Positions 50,469-61,866 of a DNA stretch of 64,000 nt are shown piece after piece (position 1 is the stretch's first letter; each line of letters starts with the position of its first letter). A program made the translations under genes and the position numbers. The stretch is taken from NCBI GenBank assembly GCA_024362935.1, contig JANCRA010000001.1, positions 53,169,501-53,233,500 of the forward strand, read 5' to 3'. The notes below the pieces were generated by a model. It was not told the origin of the DNA and made no database searches. It worked only from the letters and a program-made list of their open reading frames with translations. This DNA comes from Setophaga petechia (Eukaryota; Chordata; Aves; Passeriformes; Parulidae).

Positions 50469-50641
50469 CCTAGGGTAAGGGTTGTTTAATCCAAAAAGCA
50501 CTGAGCTCCAGGCACACTGCAACTGCAAAAGGTATCCCAAGGGGAGTGCAAAAGCTCCACAACATGGCTTCCTCCACAGCTTTTTCTTTGGTGCCATCCC
50601 TAACCCTAGGCTGATTGACCAGTTTAGGGGTTAGGGTTACA
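50469..50641 (+). repeat. Lone 173-bp A/B hybrid half-unit
   Basis: This is the only place where A/B alternation fails. The segment starts as a half A of the AAAAAGCACTGAG, ATGGCTTCCTCC type (as in 32586). After TGCCATCCCTAACCCTAGG it continues directly with GACCAGTTTAGGGG, the tail of a half B, and then a new half A begins at 50642. A-specific sequence ends at 50596 and B-specific sequence begins at 50617. The crossover therefore lies in the 20 bp 50597-50616, a string common to A and B that includes CCCTAACCCTA. Net effect relative to a full unit is loss of 178 bp. Confidence 0.92.
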
Positions 50642-50987
50642 CCTAGGGTAAGGGTTTTTTAATCCAGAAAGCCCTGAGCTCCAGGCACACTGCAACTGCA
50701 AAAGGTATCCCAAGGGGAGCGCAAAAGCTCCACGACATCGCTGCCTCCACAGCTTTTTCTTTGGTGCCATCCCTAACCCTAGGCTGATTTACCTGTCTAG
50801 GGCTAGGGTTAGGGTTACGCCTAGGGTTAGGGTTTTTTAAATGAGAAAGGCTTGAGCTCCAGACACAATTCACCTGGCAAAGGTATCCCAAGGGGATCGA
50901 AAAAGTGCCACAACATGGCTGCCTCCCCACATTTGGGGACCGTCCCAAACCCTAGGCTGATTGACCAGTTTAGGGGTTAGGGTTACG
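50642..50987 (+). repeat. 346-bp unit following the phase break
   Basis: The head is preceded by GGTTACACC, as at 36440, and half B ends CCCCACATTTGGGGACCGTCCCAAACC, placing this unit in the 36447/41003 deletion class with one base more. Half B carries TTCACCTGGCAAAGGTATCCC, as in 46610 and 49066. It is a mosaic of markers seen apart elsewhere. Confidence 0.75.
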
Positions 50988-52039
50988 CCTAGGGTAAGGG
51001 TTTTTTAATCCAGAAAGCCCTGAGCTCCAGGCACACTGCAACTGCAAAAGGTATCCCAAGGGGAGCGCAAAAGCGCCGCGACATCGCTGCCTCCACAGCT
51101 TTTTCTTTGGTGCCATCCCTAACCCTAGGCTGATTTACCTGTCTAGGGCTAGGGTTAGGGTTACGCCTAGGGTTAGGGTTTTTTAAATGAGAAAGGCTTG
51201 AGCTCCAGACACAATTCAGCTGGCAAAGGTATCCCAAGGGGATCGAAAAAGTGCCACAACATGGCTGCCTCCGCACATTTTCCTTGGGACCGTCCCTAAC
51301 CCTAGGCTGATTGAGCAGTTTAGCGGTTAGGGTTACGCCTAGGGTAAGGGTTTTTTAATCCAGAAAGCCCTGAGCTCCAGGCACACTGCAACTGCAAAAG
51401 GTATCCCAAGGGGAGCGCAAAAGCGCCGCGACATCGCTGCCTCCACAGCTTTTTCTTTGGTGCCATCCCTAACCCTAGGCTGATTTACCTGTCTAGGGCT
51501 AGGGTTAGGGTTAAGCCTAGGGTTAGGGTTTTTTAAATGAGAAAGGCTTGAGCTCCAGACACAATTCAGCAGGCAAAGGCATCCCAAGGGGATCGAAAAA
51601 GTGCCACAACATGGCTGCCTCCGCACATTTTTCCTTGGGACCGTCCCTAACCCTAGGCTGATTGACCAGTTTAGGGGTTAGGGTTACGCCTAGGGTAAGG
51701 GTTGTTTAATCCAAAAAGCACTGAGCTCCAGGCACACTGCAACTGCAAAAGGTATCCCAAGGGGAGCGCAAAAGCTCCACAACATGGCTTCCTCCACAGC
51801 TTTTTCTTTTGTGCCATCCCTAACCCTAGGCTGATTTACCTGTCTAGGGCTAGGGTTAGGGTTACGCCTAGGGTTAGGGTTTTTTAAATGAGAAAGGCTT
51901 GAGCTCCAGACACAATTCAGCTGGCTAAGGCATCCCAAGGGGATCGAAAAAGTGCCGCAACATGGCTGCCTCGGCACATTTTTCCTTGGGACCGTCCCTA
52001 ACCCTAGGCTAATAGACCAATTTAGGAGTTAGGGTCACA
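50988..52039 (+). repeat. Segment copied from about 38.2-39.2 kb (R2)
   Basis: Units 50988, 51338 and 51689 follow 38196, 38546 and 38897 at an offset of 12,792 bp, including the one-base-short CACATTTTCCTTGG (38487 and 51279) and TTTCTTTTGTGCC (39013 and 51805). The head of 50988 lacks CCTAAGGTAGGGG. In half B of 51689 the match changes to unit 41348 (CAGCTGGCTAAGG, CCTCGGCAC, CTAATAGACCAATT). The switch lies between 51907 and 51925. Confidence 0.82.
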
Positions 52040-52741
52040 CCTAGGGTAAGGGTTTTTAAATTCAGAAAGCCCTGAGCTCCAGGCACGCTGCAACTGCAAA
52101 AGGTATCCCAAGGGGAGCGCAAAAGCTCCCTAACATGGCTGCCTCCACAGCTTTTTCTTTGCTGCCATCCCTAACCCTAGGCTGATTTACCTGTCTAGGG
52201 CTAGGGTTAGGGTTACGCCTAGGGTTAGGGTTTTTTAAATGAGAAAGGCTTGAGCTCCAGACACAATTCAGCTGGCAAATGCATCCCAAGGGGATCGAAA
52301 AAGTGCCACAACATGGCTGCCTCCGCACATTTTTCCTTGGGACCGTCCCTAACCCTAGGCTGATTGACCAGTTTAGTGGTTAGGGTTACGCCTAGGGTAA
52401 GGGTTTTTTAATCCAGAAAGCCCTGAGCTCCAGGCACACTGCAACTGCAAAAGGTATCCCAAGGGGAGCGCAAAAGCGCCGCGACATCGCTGCCTCCACA
52501 GCTTTTTCTTTGGTGCCATCCCTAACCCTAGGCTGATTTACCTGTCTAGGGCTAGGGTTAGGGTTACGCCTAGGGTTAGGGTTTTTGAAATGAGAAAGGC
52601 TTGAGCTCCAGACACAATTCAGCAGGCAAAGGCATCCCAAGGGGATCGAAAAAGTGCCGCAACATGGCTGCCTCCGCACATTTTTCCTTGGGACCGTCCC
52701 TAACCCTAGGCTGATTGACCAGTTTAGTAGTTAGGGTTACG
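52040..52741 (+). repeat. Two units linking R-copy to S5
   Basis: Unit 52040 has the CACACCTAGGG head and CTCCCTAACATGG of unit 41698. Unit 52391 has a CGCCGCGACATCGC A half and a TTTTTGAAATG B half ending like that of 41698. Where 41,698 has one unit, this region has two, so one extra 351-bp unit was gained here (offset changes from 10,342 to 10,693). Confidence 0.72.
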
Positions 52742-54495
52742 CCTAGGGTAAGGGTTTTTTAATCCAGAAAGCCCTGAGCTCCAGGCATACTGCAACTGCA
52801 AAAGGTATCCCAAGGGGAGCGCAAAAGCGCCGCGACATCACTGCCTCCACAGCTTTTTCTTTGGTGCCATCCCTAACCCTAGGCTGATTTACCTGTCTAG
52901 GGCTAGGGTTAGGGTTACGCCTAGGGTTAGGGTTTTTTAAATGAGAAAGGCTTGAGCTCAAGACACAATTCAGCTGGCAAAGGCATCCCAAGGGGATCGA
53001 AAAAGTGCAGCAACATGGTTTCCTCCGCACATTTTTCCTTGGGACCGTCCCTAACCCTAGGCTGATTGACCAGTTTAGTAGTTAGGGTTATGACTAGGGC
53101 AAGGGTTTTTTAATCCAAAACGCCCTGAGCTCCAGGCACACTGCAACTGCAAAAGGTATCCCAAGGGGAGCGCAAAAGCCCCACAACATGGCTGCCTCCA
53201 CAGCTTTTTCTTTGGTTCCATCCCTAACCCTAGGCTGATTTACCTGTCTAGGGCTAGGGTTAGGGTTACGCCTAGGGTTAGGGTTTTTTAAATGAGAAAG
53301 GCTTGAGCTCCAGGCACGATTCAGCAGGCAAAGGCATCCCAAGGGGATCGAAAAAGTGCCACAACATGGCTGCCTCCGCACATTTTTCCTTGGGACCGTC
53401 CCTAACCCTAGGCTGATTGACCAGTTTAGCGGTTAGGGTTACGCCTAGGGTAAGGGTTTTTTAATCCAGAAAGCCCTGAGCTCCAGGCACACTGCAACTG
53501 CAAAAGGTATCCCAAGGGGAGCGCAAAAGCTCCACAACATGGCTGCCTCCACAGCTTTTTCTTTGGTGCCATCCCTAACCCTAGGCTGATTTACCTGTCT
53601 AGGGCTAGGGTTAGGGTTACGCCTAGGGTTAGGGTTTTTGAAATGAGAAAGGCTTGAACTCCAGACACAATTCAGCAGGCAAAGGCATCCCAAGGGGATC
53701 GAAAAAGTGCCGCAACATGGCTGCCTCCGCATATTTTTCCTTGGAACCGTCCCTAACCCTAGGCTGATTGACCAGTTTAGGGGTTAGGGTTACGCCTATG
53801 GTAAGGGTTTTTTAATCCAGAAAGCCCTGAGCTCCAGGCACACTGCAACTGCAAAAGGTATCCCAAGGGGAGCCAAAAGCTCCACAACATGACTGCCTCC
53901 ACAGCTTTTTCTTTGGTGCCATCCCTAACCCTAGGGTGATTTACCTGTCTAGGGCTAGGGTTAGGGTTACGCCTAGGGTTAGGGTTTTTGAAATGAGAAA
54001 GGCTTGAGCTCAAGACACAATTCAGCTGGCTAAGGCATCCCAAGGGGATCGAAAAAGTGCCGCAACATGGCTGCCTCCGCACATTTTTCCTTGGGACCGT
54101 CCCTAACCCTAGGCTGATAGACCAGTTTAGGAGTTAGCGTCACGCCTAGGGTAAGGGTTTTTAAATCCAGAAAGCCCTGAGCTCCAGGCACGCTGCAACT
54201 GCAAAAGGTATCCCAAGGGGAGCGCAAAAGCGCCACAACATGGCTGCCTCCACAGCTTTTTCTTTGGTGCCATCCCTAACCCTAGGCTGATTTACCTGTC
54301 TAGGGCTAGGGTTAGGGTTACGCCTAGGGTTAGGGTTTTTGAAATGAGAAAGGCTTGAGCTCCAGACACAATTCAGCAGGCAAAGGCATCCCAAGAAGAT
54401 CGAAAAAGTGCCACAACATGGCTGCCTCCGCACATTTTTCCTTGGGACCGTCCCTAACCCTAGGCTGATTGACCAGTTTAGTAGTTAGGGTTACG
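52742..54495 (+). repeat. HOR copy S5 (5 units)
   Basis: Matches 42049-43802 of S1 at a constant offset of 10,693 bp: GTGCAGCAACATGGTTTCC, ATGACTAGGGCAAGGG with CCAAAACGCC, CTTGAACTCC, the 350-bp ACATGACTG and GGGTGATT unit, and GTTAGCGTCACG. The CTTGAACTCC change is shared with S1 (about 42962) but not S2, so S5 is closer to S1. The last unit (54145) carries a GCGCCACAACATGG box and a TTTTTGAAATG B half like unit 43803, so it appears fused. Confidence 0.83.
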
Positions 54496-56951
54496 CCTAG
54501 GGTAAGGGTTTTTTAATCCAGAAAGCCCTGAGCTCCAGGCACACTGCAACTGCAAAAGGTATCCCAAGGGGAGCGCAAAAGCGCCGCGACATCGCTGCCT
54601 CCACAGCTTTTTCTTTGGTGCCATCCCTAACCCTAGGCTGATTTACCTGTCTAGGGCTAGGGTTAGGGTTACGCCTAGCGTTAAGGTTTTTTAAATGAGA
54701 AAGGCTTGAGCTCCAGACACAATTCAGCTGGCAAAGGCATCCCAAGGGGATCGAAAAAGTGCCGCAACATGGCTGCCTCCGCACATTTTTCCTTGGGACC
54801 GTCCCTAACCCTAGGTTGATTGACCAGTTTAGTAGTTAGGGTTACGCCTAGGGTAAGGGTTTTTTAATCCAGAAAGCCCTGAGCTCCAGGCACACTGCAA
54901 CTGCAAAAGGTATCCCAAGGGGAGCGCAAAAGCGCAACGACATCACTGCCTCCACAGCTTTTTCTTTGGTGCCATCCCTAACCCTAGGCTGATTTACCTG
55001 TCTAGGGCTAGAGTGAGGGTTACGCCTAGGGTTAGGGTTTTTTAAATGAGAAAGGCTTGAGCTCCAGACACAATTCAGCAGGCAAAGGCATCCCAAGGGG
55101 ATCGAAAAAGTGCCACAACATGGCTGCCTCCCCACATTTTTCCTTGGGACCGTCCCTAACCCTAGGCTGATTGACCAGTTTAGGGGTTAGGGTTACGCCT
55201 AGGGTAAGGGTTGTTTAATCCAGAAAGCCCTGAGCTCCAGGCACACTGCAACTGCAAAAGGTATCCCAAGGGGAGCCCAAAAGCTCCACAACATGGCTGC
55301 CTCCACAGCTTTTTCTTTGCTGCCATCCCTAACCCTAGGCTGATTTACCTGTCTAGGGCTAGGGTTAGGGTTACGCCTAGGGTTAGGGTTTTTTAAATGA
55401 GAAAGGCTTGAGCTCAAGACACAATTCAGCTGGCAAAGGAATCCCAAGGGGATCGAAAAAGTGCCGCAACATGGCTGCCTCCGCACATTTTTCCTTGGGA
55501 CCGTCCCTAACCCTAGGCTGATTGACCAGTTTAGGAGTTAGGGTCACGCCTAGGGTAAGGGTTTTTTAATCCAGAAAGCCCTGAGCTCCAGGCACGCTGC
55601 AACTGCAAAAGGTATCCCAAGGGGAGCGCAAAAGCTCCACAACATGGCTGCCTCCACAGTTTTTCTTTGGTGCCATCCCTAACCCTAGGCTGATTTACCT
55701 GTCTAGGGCTAGGGTTAGGGTTACGCCTAGGGTTAGGCTTTTTTAAATGAGAAAGGCTTGAGCTCCAGACACAATTCAGCTGGCAAAGGCATCCCAAGGG
55801 GATCGAAAAAGTGCCGCAACATGGCTGCCTCCGCACATTTTTCCTTGGGACTGTCCCTAACCCTAGGCTGATTGAGCAGTTTAGGGGTTAGGGTTACGCC
55901 TAGGGTAAGGGTTTTTTAATCCAGAAAGCCCTGAGCTCCAGGCACACTGCAACTGCAAAAGGTATCCCAAGGGGAGCGCAAAAGCGCCACGACATCGCTG
56001 CCTCCACAGCTTTTTCTTTGGTGCCATCCCTAACCCTAGGCTGATTTACCTGTCTAGGGCTAGGGTTAGGGTTAAGCCTAGGGTTAGGGTTTTTCAAATG
56101 AGAAAGGCTTGAGCTCCAGACACAATTCAGCTGGCAAAGGCATCCCAAGGGGATCGAAAAAGTGCCACAACATGGCTGCCTCCGCACATTTTTCCTTGGG
56201 ACCGTCCCTAACCCTAGGCTGATTGACCAGTTTAGGGGTTAGGGTTACGCCTAGGGTAAGGGTTTTTTAATCCAGAAAGCCCTGAGCTCCAGGCACACTG
56301 CAACTGCAAAACGTATCCCAAGGGGAGCGCAAAAGCGCCGCGACATCGCTGCCTCCACAGCTTTTTCTTTGGTGCCATCCCTAACCCTAGGCTGATTTAC
56401 CTGTCTAGGGCTAGGGTTAGGGTTAAGTCTAGGGTTAGGGTTTTTTAAATGAGAAAGACTTGAGCTCCAGACACAATTCACCTGGAAAAGGCATCCCAAG
56501 GGGATCGAAAAAGTGCCACAACATGGCTGCCTCCGCACATTTTTCCTTGGGACCGTCCCTAACCCTAGGCTGATTGACCAGTTTAGGGGTTAGGGTTACG
56601 CCTAGGGTAAGGGTTTTTTAATCCAGAAAGCCCTGAGCTCCAGGCACACTGCAACTGCAAAAGGTATCCCAAGGGGAGCGCAAGAGCGCCACAACATGGC
56701 TGCCTCCACAGCTTTTTCTTTGGTGCCATCCCTAACTCTAGGCTGATTTACCTGTCTAGGGCTAGGGTTAGGGTTAAGCCTAGGGTTAGGGTTTTTGAAA
56801 TGAGAAAGGCTTGAGCTCCAGACACAATTCAGCTGGCAAAGGCATCCCAAGGGGATCGAAAATGTGCCACAACATGGCTGCCTCCGCACATTTTTCCTTG
56901 GGACCGTCCCTAACCCTAGGCTGATTGACCAGTTTAGGGGTTAGGGTTACG
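54496..56951 (+). repeat. HOR copy T1 (units a-b-c-d-e-f-g, 2,456 bp)
   Basis: Seven distinguishable units: a 54496 (CGCCTAGCGTTA), b 54847 (GCGCAACGACATCACTG, GAGTGAGGGTT), c 55198 (GTTGTTT head, GAGCCCAAAAGC, CAAGACAC), d 55549 (350 bp, ACAGTTTTTCTTTGG, GGCTTTTTTAAATG, GGGACTGTCCC), e 55899 (TTTTTCAAATG), f 56250 (AAAACGTATCCC, AAGACTTGAG, CACCTGGAAAAGG), g 56601 (CAAGAGCGCC, CTAACTCTAGG, GAAAATGTGCC). This order is the reference for T2 to T4. Confidence 0.87.
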
Positions 56952-58706
56952 CCTAGGGTAAGGGTTTTTTAATCCAGAAAGCCCTGAGCTCCAGGCACAC
57001 TGCAACTGCAAAAGGTATCCCAAGGGGAGCGCAAAAGCGCCGCGACATCGCTGCCTCCACAGCTTTTTCTTTGGTGCCATCCCTAACCCTAGGCTGATTT
57101 ACCTGTCTAGGGCTAGGGTTAGGGTTACGCCTAGGGTTAGGGTTTTTTAAATGAGAAAGGCTTGAGCTCAAGACACAATTCAGCTGGCAAAGGCATCCCA
57201 AGGGGATCGAAAAAGTGCCGCAACATGGCTGCCTCCGCACATTTTTCCTTGGGACCGTCCCTAACCCTAGGCTGATTGACCAGTTTAGGAGTTAGGGTCA
57301 CGCCTAGGGTAAGGGTTTTTTAATCCAGAAAGCCCTGAGCTCCAGGCACGCTGCAACTGCAAAAGGTATCCCAAGGGGAGCGCAAAAGCTCCACAACATG
57401 GCTGCCTCCACAGTTTTTCTTTGGTGCCATCCCTAACCCTAGGCTGATTTACCTGTCTAGGGCTAGGGTTAGGGTTACGCCTAGGGTTAGGCTTTTTTAA
57501 ATGAGAAAGGCTTGAGCTCCAGACACAATTCAGCTGGCAAAGGCATCCCAAGGGGATCGAAAAAGTGCCGCAACATGGCTGCCTCCGCACATTTTTCCTT
57601 GGGACTGTCCCTAACCCTAGGCTGATTGAGCAGTTTAGGGGTTAGGGTTACGCCTAGGGTAAGGGTTTTTTAATCCAGAAAGCCCTGAGCTCCAGGCACA
57701 CTGCAACTGCAAAAGGTATCCCAAGGGGAGCGCAAAAGCGCCACAACATGGCTGCCTCCACAGCTTTTTCTTTGGTGCCATCCCTAACCCTAGGCTGATT
57801 TACCTGTCTAGGGCTAGGGTTAGGGTTAAGCCTAGGGTTAGGGTTTTTCAAATGAGAAAGGCTTGAGCTCCAGACACAATTCAGCTGGCAAAGGCATCCC
57901 AAGGGGATCGAAAAAGTGCCACAACATGGCTGCCTCCGCACATTTTTCCTTGGGACCGTCCCTAACCCTAGGCTGATTGACCAGTTTAGGGGTTAGGGTT
58001 ACGCCTAGGGTAAGGGTTTTTTAATCCAGAAAGCCCTGAGCTCCAGGCACACTGCAACTGCAAAACGTATTCCCAAGGGGAGCGCAAAAGCGCCGCGACA
58101 TCGCTGCCTCCACAGCTTTTTCTTGGTGCCATCCCTAACCCTAGGCTGATTTACCTGTCTAGGGCTAGGGTTAGGGTTAAGTCTAGGGTTAGGGTTTTTT
58201 AAATGAGAAAGACTTGAGCTCCAGACACAATTCACCTGGAAAAGGCATCCCAAGGGGATCGAAAAAGTGCCACAACATGGCTGCCTCCGCACATTTTTCC
58301 TTGGGACCGTCCCTAACCCTAGGCTGATTGACCAGTTTAGGGGTTAGGGTTACGCCTAGGGTAAGGGTTTTTTAATCCAGAAAGCCCTGAGCTCCAGGCA
58401 CACTGCAACTGCAAAAGGTATCCCAAGGGGAGCGCAAGAGCGCCACAACATGGCTGCCTCCACAGCTTTTTCTTTGGTGCCATCCCTAACTCTAGGCTGA
58501 TTTACCTGTCTAGGGCTAGGGTTAGGGTTAAGCCTAGGGTTAGGGTTTTTGAAATGAGAAAGGCTTGAGCTCCAGACACAATTCAGCTGGCAAAGGCATC
58601 CCAAGGGGATCGAAAATGTGCCACAACATGGCTGCCTCCGCACATTTTTCCTTGGGGACCGTCCCTAACCCTAGGCTGATTGACCAGTTTAGGGGTTAGG
58701 GTTACG
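56952..58706 (+). repeat. HOR copy T2 (a/c fusion then d-e-f-g, 5 units)
   Basis: Units 57303, 57653, 58004 and 58355 match d, e, f and g of T1 at +1,754 bp. The opening unit 56952 has half A of type a (CGCCGCGACATCGCTG) and half B of type c (CCTAGGGTTAGGG, CAAGACAC), so unit b and parts of a and c are gone. The exchange falls between about 57051 and 57133. Unit 58004 contains two compensating single-base indels (58070 and 58122-58124). Confidence 0.82.
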
Positions 58707-59946
58707 CCTAGGGTAAGGGTTTTTTAATCCAGAAAGCCCTGAGCTCCAGGCACACTGCAACTGCAAAAGGTATCCCAAGGGGAGCGCAAAAGCGCCGCGA
58801 CATCGCTGCCTCCACAGCTTTTTCTTTGGTGCCAATCCCTAACCCTAGGCTGATTTACCTGTCTAGGGCTAGGGTTAGGGTTACGCCTAGCGTTAGGGTT
58901 TTTAAATGAGAAAGGCTTGAGCTCCAGACACAATTCAGCTGGCAAAGGCATCCCAAGGGGATCGAAAAAAGTGCCGCAACATGGCTGCCTCCGCACATTT
59001 TTCCTTGGGACCGTCCCTAACCCTAGGTTGATTGACCAGTTTAGTAGTTAGGGTTACGCCCAGGGTAAGGGTTTTTTAATCCAGAAAGCCCTGAGCTCCA
59101 GGCACACTGCAACTGCAAAAGGTATCCCAAGGGGAGCGCAAAAGCGCAACGACATCACTGCCTCCACAGCTTTTTCTTTGGTGCCATCCCTAACCCTAGG
59201 CTGATTTACCTGTCTAGGGCTAGAGTGAGGGTTACGCCTAGGGTTAGGGTTTTTTAAATGAGAAAGGCTTGAGCTCCAGACACAAATCAGAGCAGCAAAG
59301 GCATCCCAAGGGGATCGAAAAAGTGCCACAACATGGCTGCCTCCGCACATTATTCCTTGGGACCGTCCCTAACCCTAGGCTGATTGACCAGTTTAGGGGT
59401 TAGGGTTACGCCTAGGGTAAGGGTTGTTTAATCCAGAAAGCCCTGAGCTCCAGGCACACTGCAACTGCAAAAGGTATCCCAAGGGGAGCCCAAAAGCTCC
59501 ACAACATGGCTGCCTCCACAGCTTTTTCTTTGGTGCCATCCCTAACCCTAGGCTGATTTACCTGTCTAGGGCTAGGGTTAGGGTTACGCCTAGGGTTAGG
59601 GTTTTTTAAATGAGAAAGGCTTGAGCTCCAGACACAATTCAGCTGGCAAAGGCATCCCAAGGGGATCGAAAAAGTGCCGCAACATGGCTGCCTCCGCACA
59701 TTTTTCCTTGGGACCGTCCCTAACCCTAGGCTGATTGACCAGTTTAGGGGTTAGGGTTACGCCTAGGGTAAGGGTTGTTTAATCCAGAAAGCCCCTGAGC
59801 TCCAGGCACACTGCAACTGCAAAAGGTATCCCAAGGGGAGCCCAAAAGCTCCACAACATGGCTGCCTCCACAGCTTTTTCTTTGGTGCCATCCCTAACCC
59901 TAGGCTGATTTACCTGTCTAGGGCTAGGGTTAGGGTTACGCCTAGG
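58070..59946. other. Cluster of private single-base indels
   Basis: Compared with sister copies in T1, T3 or T4, this 1.9-kb stretch has +T near 58070, -T at 58122-58124, +G at 58654-58657, +A near 58834, -T at 58897-58903, +A at 58965-58970, a garbled CAAATCAGAGCAGC at about 59284-59297, +C at 59792-59795 and -G at 59944-59946. Most lie in short homopolymers. Elsewhere nearly all length variants are shared between copies, so this density is exceptional. Base-calling or assembly error is the simplest reading. Confidence 0.75.
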
Positions 59947-61515
59947 TTAGGGTTTTTTAAATGAGAAAGGCTTGAGCTCAAGACACAATTCAGCTGGCAA
60001 AGGCATCCCAAGGGGATCGAAAAAGTGCCGCAACATGGCTGCCTCCGCACATTTTTCCTTGGGACCGTCCCTAACCCTTGGCTGATTGACCAGTTTAGGA
60101 GTTAGGGTCACGCCTAGGGTAAGGGTTTTTTAATCCAGAAAGCCCTGAGCTCCAGGCACGCTGCAACTGCAAAAGGTATCCCAAGGGGAGCGCAAAAGCT
60201 CCACAACATGGCTGCCTCCACAGTTTTTCTTTGGTGCCATCCCTAACCCTAGGCTGATTTACCTGTCTAGGGCTAGGGTTAGGGTTACGCCTAGGGTTAG
60301 GCTTTTTTAAATGAGAAAGGCTTGAGCTCCAGACACAATTCAGCTGGCAAAGGCATCCCAAGGGGATCGAAAAAGTGCCGCAACATGGCTGCCTCCGCAC
60401 ATTTTTCCTTGGGACTGTCCCTAACCCTAGGCTGATTGAGCAGTTTAGGGGTTAGGGTTACGCCTAGGGTAAGGGTTTTTTAATCCAGAAAGCCCTGAGC
60501 TCCAGGCACACTGCAACTGCAAAAGGTATCCCAAGGGGAGCGCAAAAGCGCCACGACATCGCTGCCTCCACAGCTTTTTCTTTGGTGCCATCCCTAACCC
60601 TAGGCTGATTTACCTGTCTAGGGCTAGGGTTAGGGTTAAGCCTAGGGTTAGGGTTTTTCAAATGAGAAAGGCTTGAGCTCCAGACACAATTCAGCTGGCA
60701 AAGGCATCCCAAGGGGATCGAAAAAGTGCCACAACATGGCTGCCTCCGCACATTTTTCCTTGGGACCGTCCCTAACCCTAGGCTGATTGACCAGTTTAGG
60801 GGTTAGGGTTACGCCTAGGGTAAGGGTTTTTTAATCCAGAAAGCCCTGAGCTCCAGGCACACTGCAACTGCAAAACGTATCCCAAGGGGAGCGCAAAAGC
60901 GCCGCGACATCGCTGCCTCCACAGCTTTTTCTTTGGTGCCATCCCTAACCCTAGGCTGATTTACCTGTCTAGGGCTAGGGTTAGGGTTAAGCCTAGGGTT
61001 AGGGTTTTTTAAATGAGAAAGACTTGAGCTCCAGACACAATTCACCTGGAAAAGGCATCCCAAGGGGATCGAAAAAGTGCCACAACATGGCTGCCTCCGC
61101 ACATTTTTCCTTGGGACCGTCCCTAACCCTAGGCTGATTGACCAGTTTAGGGGTTAGGGTTACGCCTAGGGTAAGGGTTTTTTAATCCAGAAAGCCCTGA
61201 GCTCCAGGCACACTGCAACTGCAAAAGGTATCCCAAGGGGAGCGCAAGAGCGCCACAACATGGCTGCCTCCACAGCTTTTTCTTTGGTGCCATCCCTAAC
61301 CCTAGGCTGATTTACCTGTCTAGGGCTAGGGTTAGGGTTAAGCCTAGGGTTAGGGTTTTTGAAATGAGAAAGGCTTGAGCTCCAGACACAATTCAGCTGG
61401 CAAAGGCATCCCAAGGGGATCGAAAATGTGCCACAACATGGCTGCCTCCGCACATTTTTCCTTGGGACCGTCCCTAACCCTAGGCTGATTGACCAGTTTA
61501 GGGGTTAGGGTTACG
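58707..61515 (+). repeat. HOR copy T3 (a-b-c-c'-d-e-f-g, 8 units)
   Basis: Units a 58707, b 59059, c 59411, c' 59762, d 60113, e 60463, f 60814 and g 61165. The d-g part matches T2 at +2,810 bp. The c type is present twice in a row: 59411 with CCAGACAC and 59762 with CAAGACAC. The first four units carry most of the isolated single-base indels described separately. The last four carry none of them. Confidence 0.85.
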
Positions 61516-61866
61516 CCTAGGGTAAGGGTTTTTTAATCCAGAAAGCCCTGAGCTCCAGGCACACTGCAACTGCAAAAGGTATCCCAAGGGGAGCGCAAAA
61601 GCGCCGCGACATTGCTGCCTCCACAGCTTTTTCTTTGGTGCCATCCCTAACCCTAGGCTGATTTACCTGTCTAGGGCTAGGGTTAGGGTTACGCCTAGGG
61701 TTAGGGTTTTTTAAATGAGAAAGGCTTGAGCTCCAGACACAATTCAGCAGGCAAAGGCATCCCAAGGGGATCGAAAAAGTGCCGCAACATGGCTGCCTCC
61801 GCACATTTTTCCTTGGGACCGTCCCTAACCCTAGGCTGATTGACCAGTTTAGGGGTTAGGGTTACG
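61516..61866 (+). repeat. Extra unit between T3 and T4
   Basis: A full 351-bp unit with GCGCCGCGACATTGCTG in half A and CAGCAGGCAAAGG with GCCGCAACATGG in half B. It sits where T1 and T2 pass straight from g to a (or the a/c fusion), so it is an insertion relative to them. Its exact source is not clear by eye. Confidence 0.7.
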
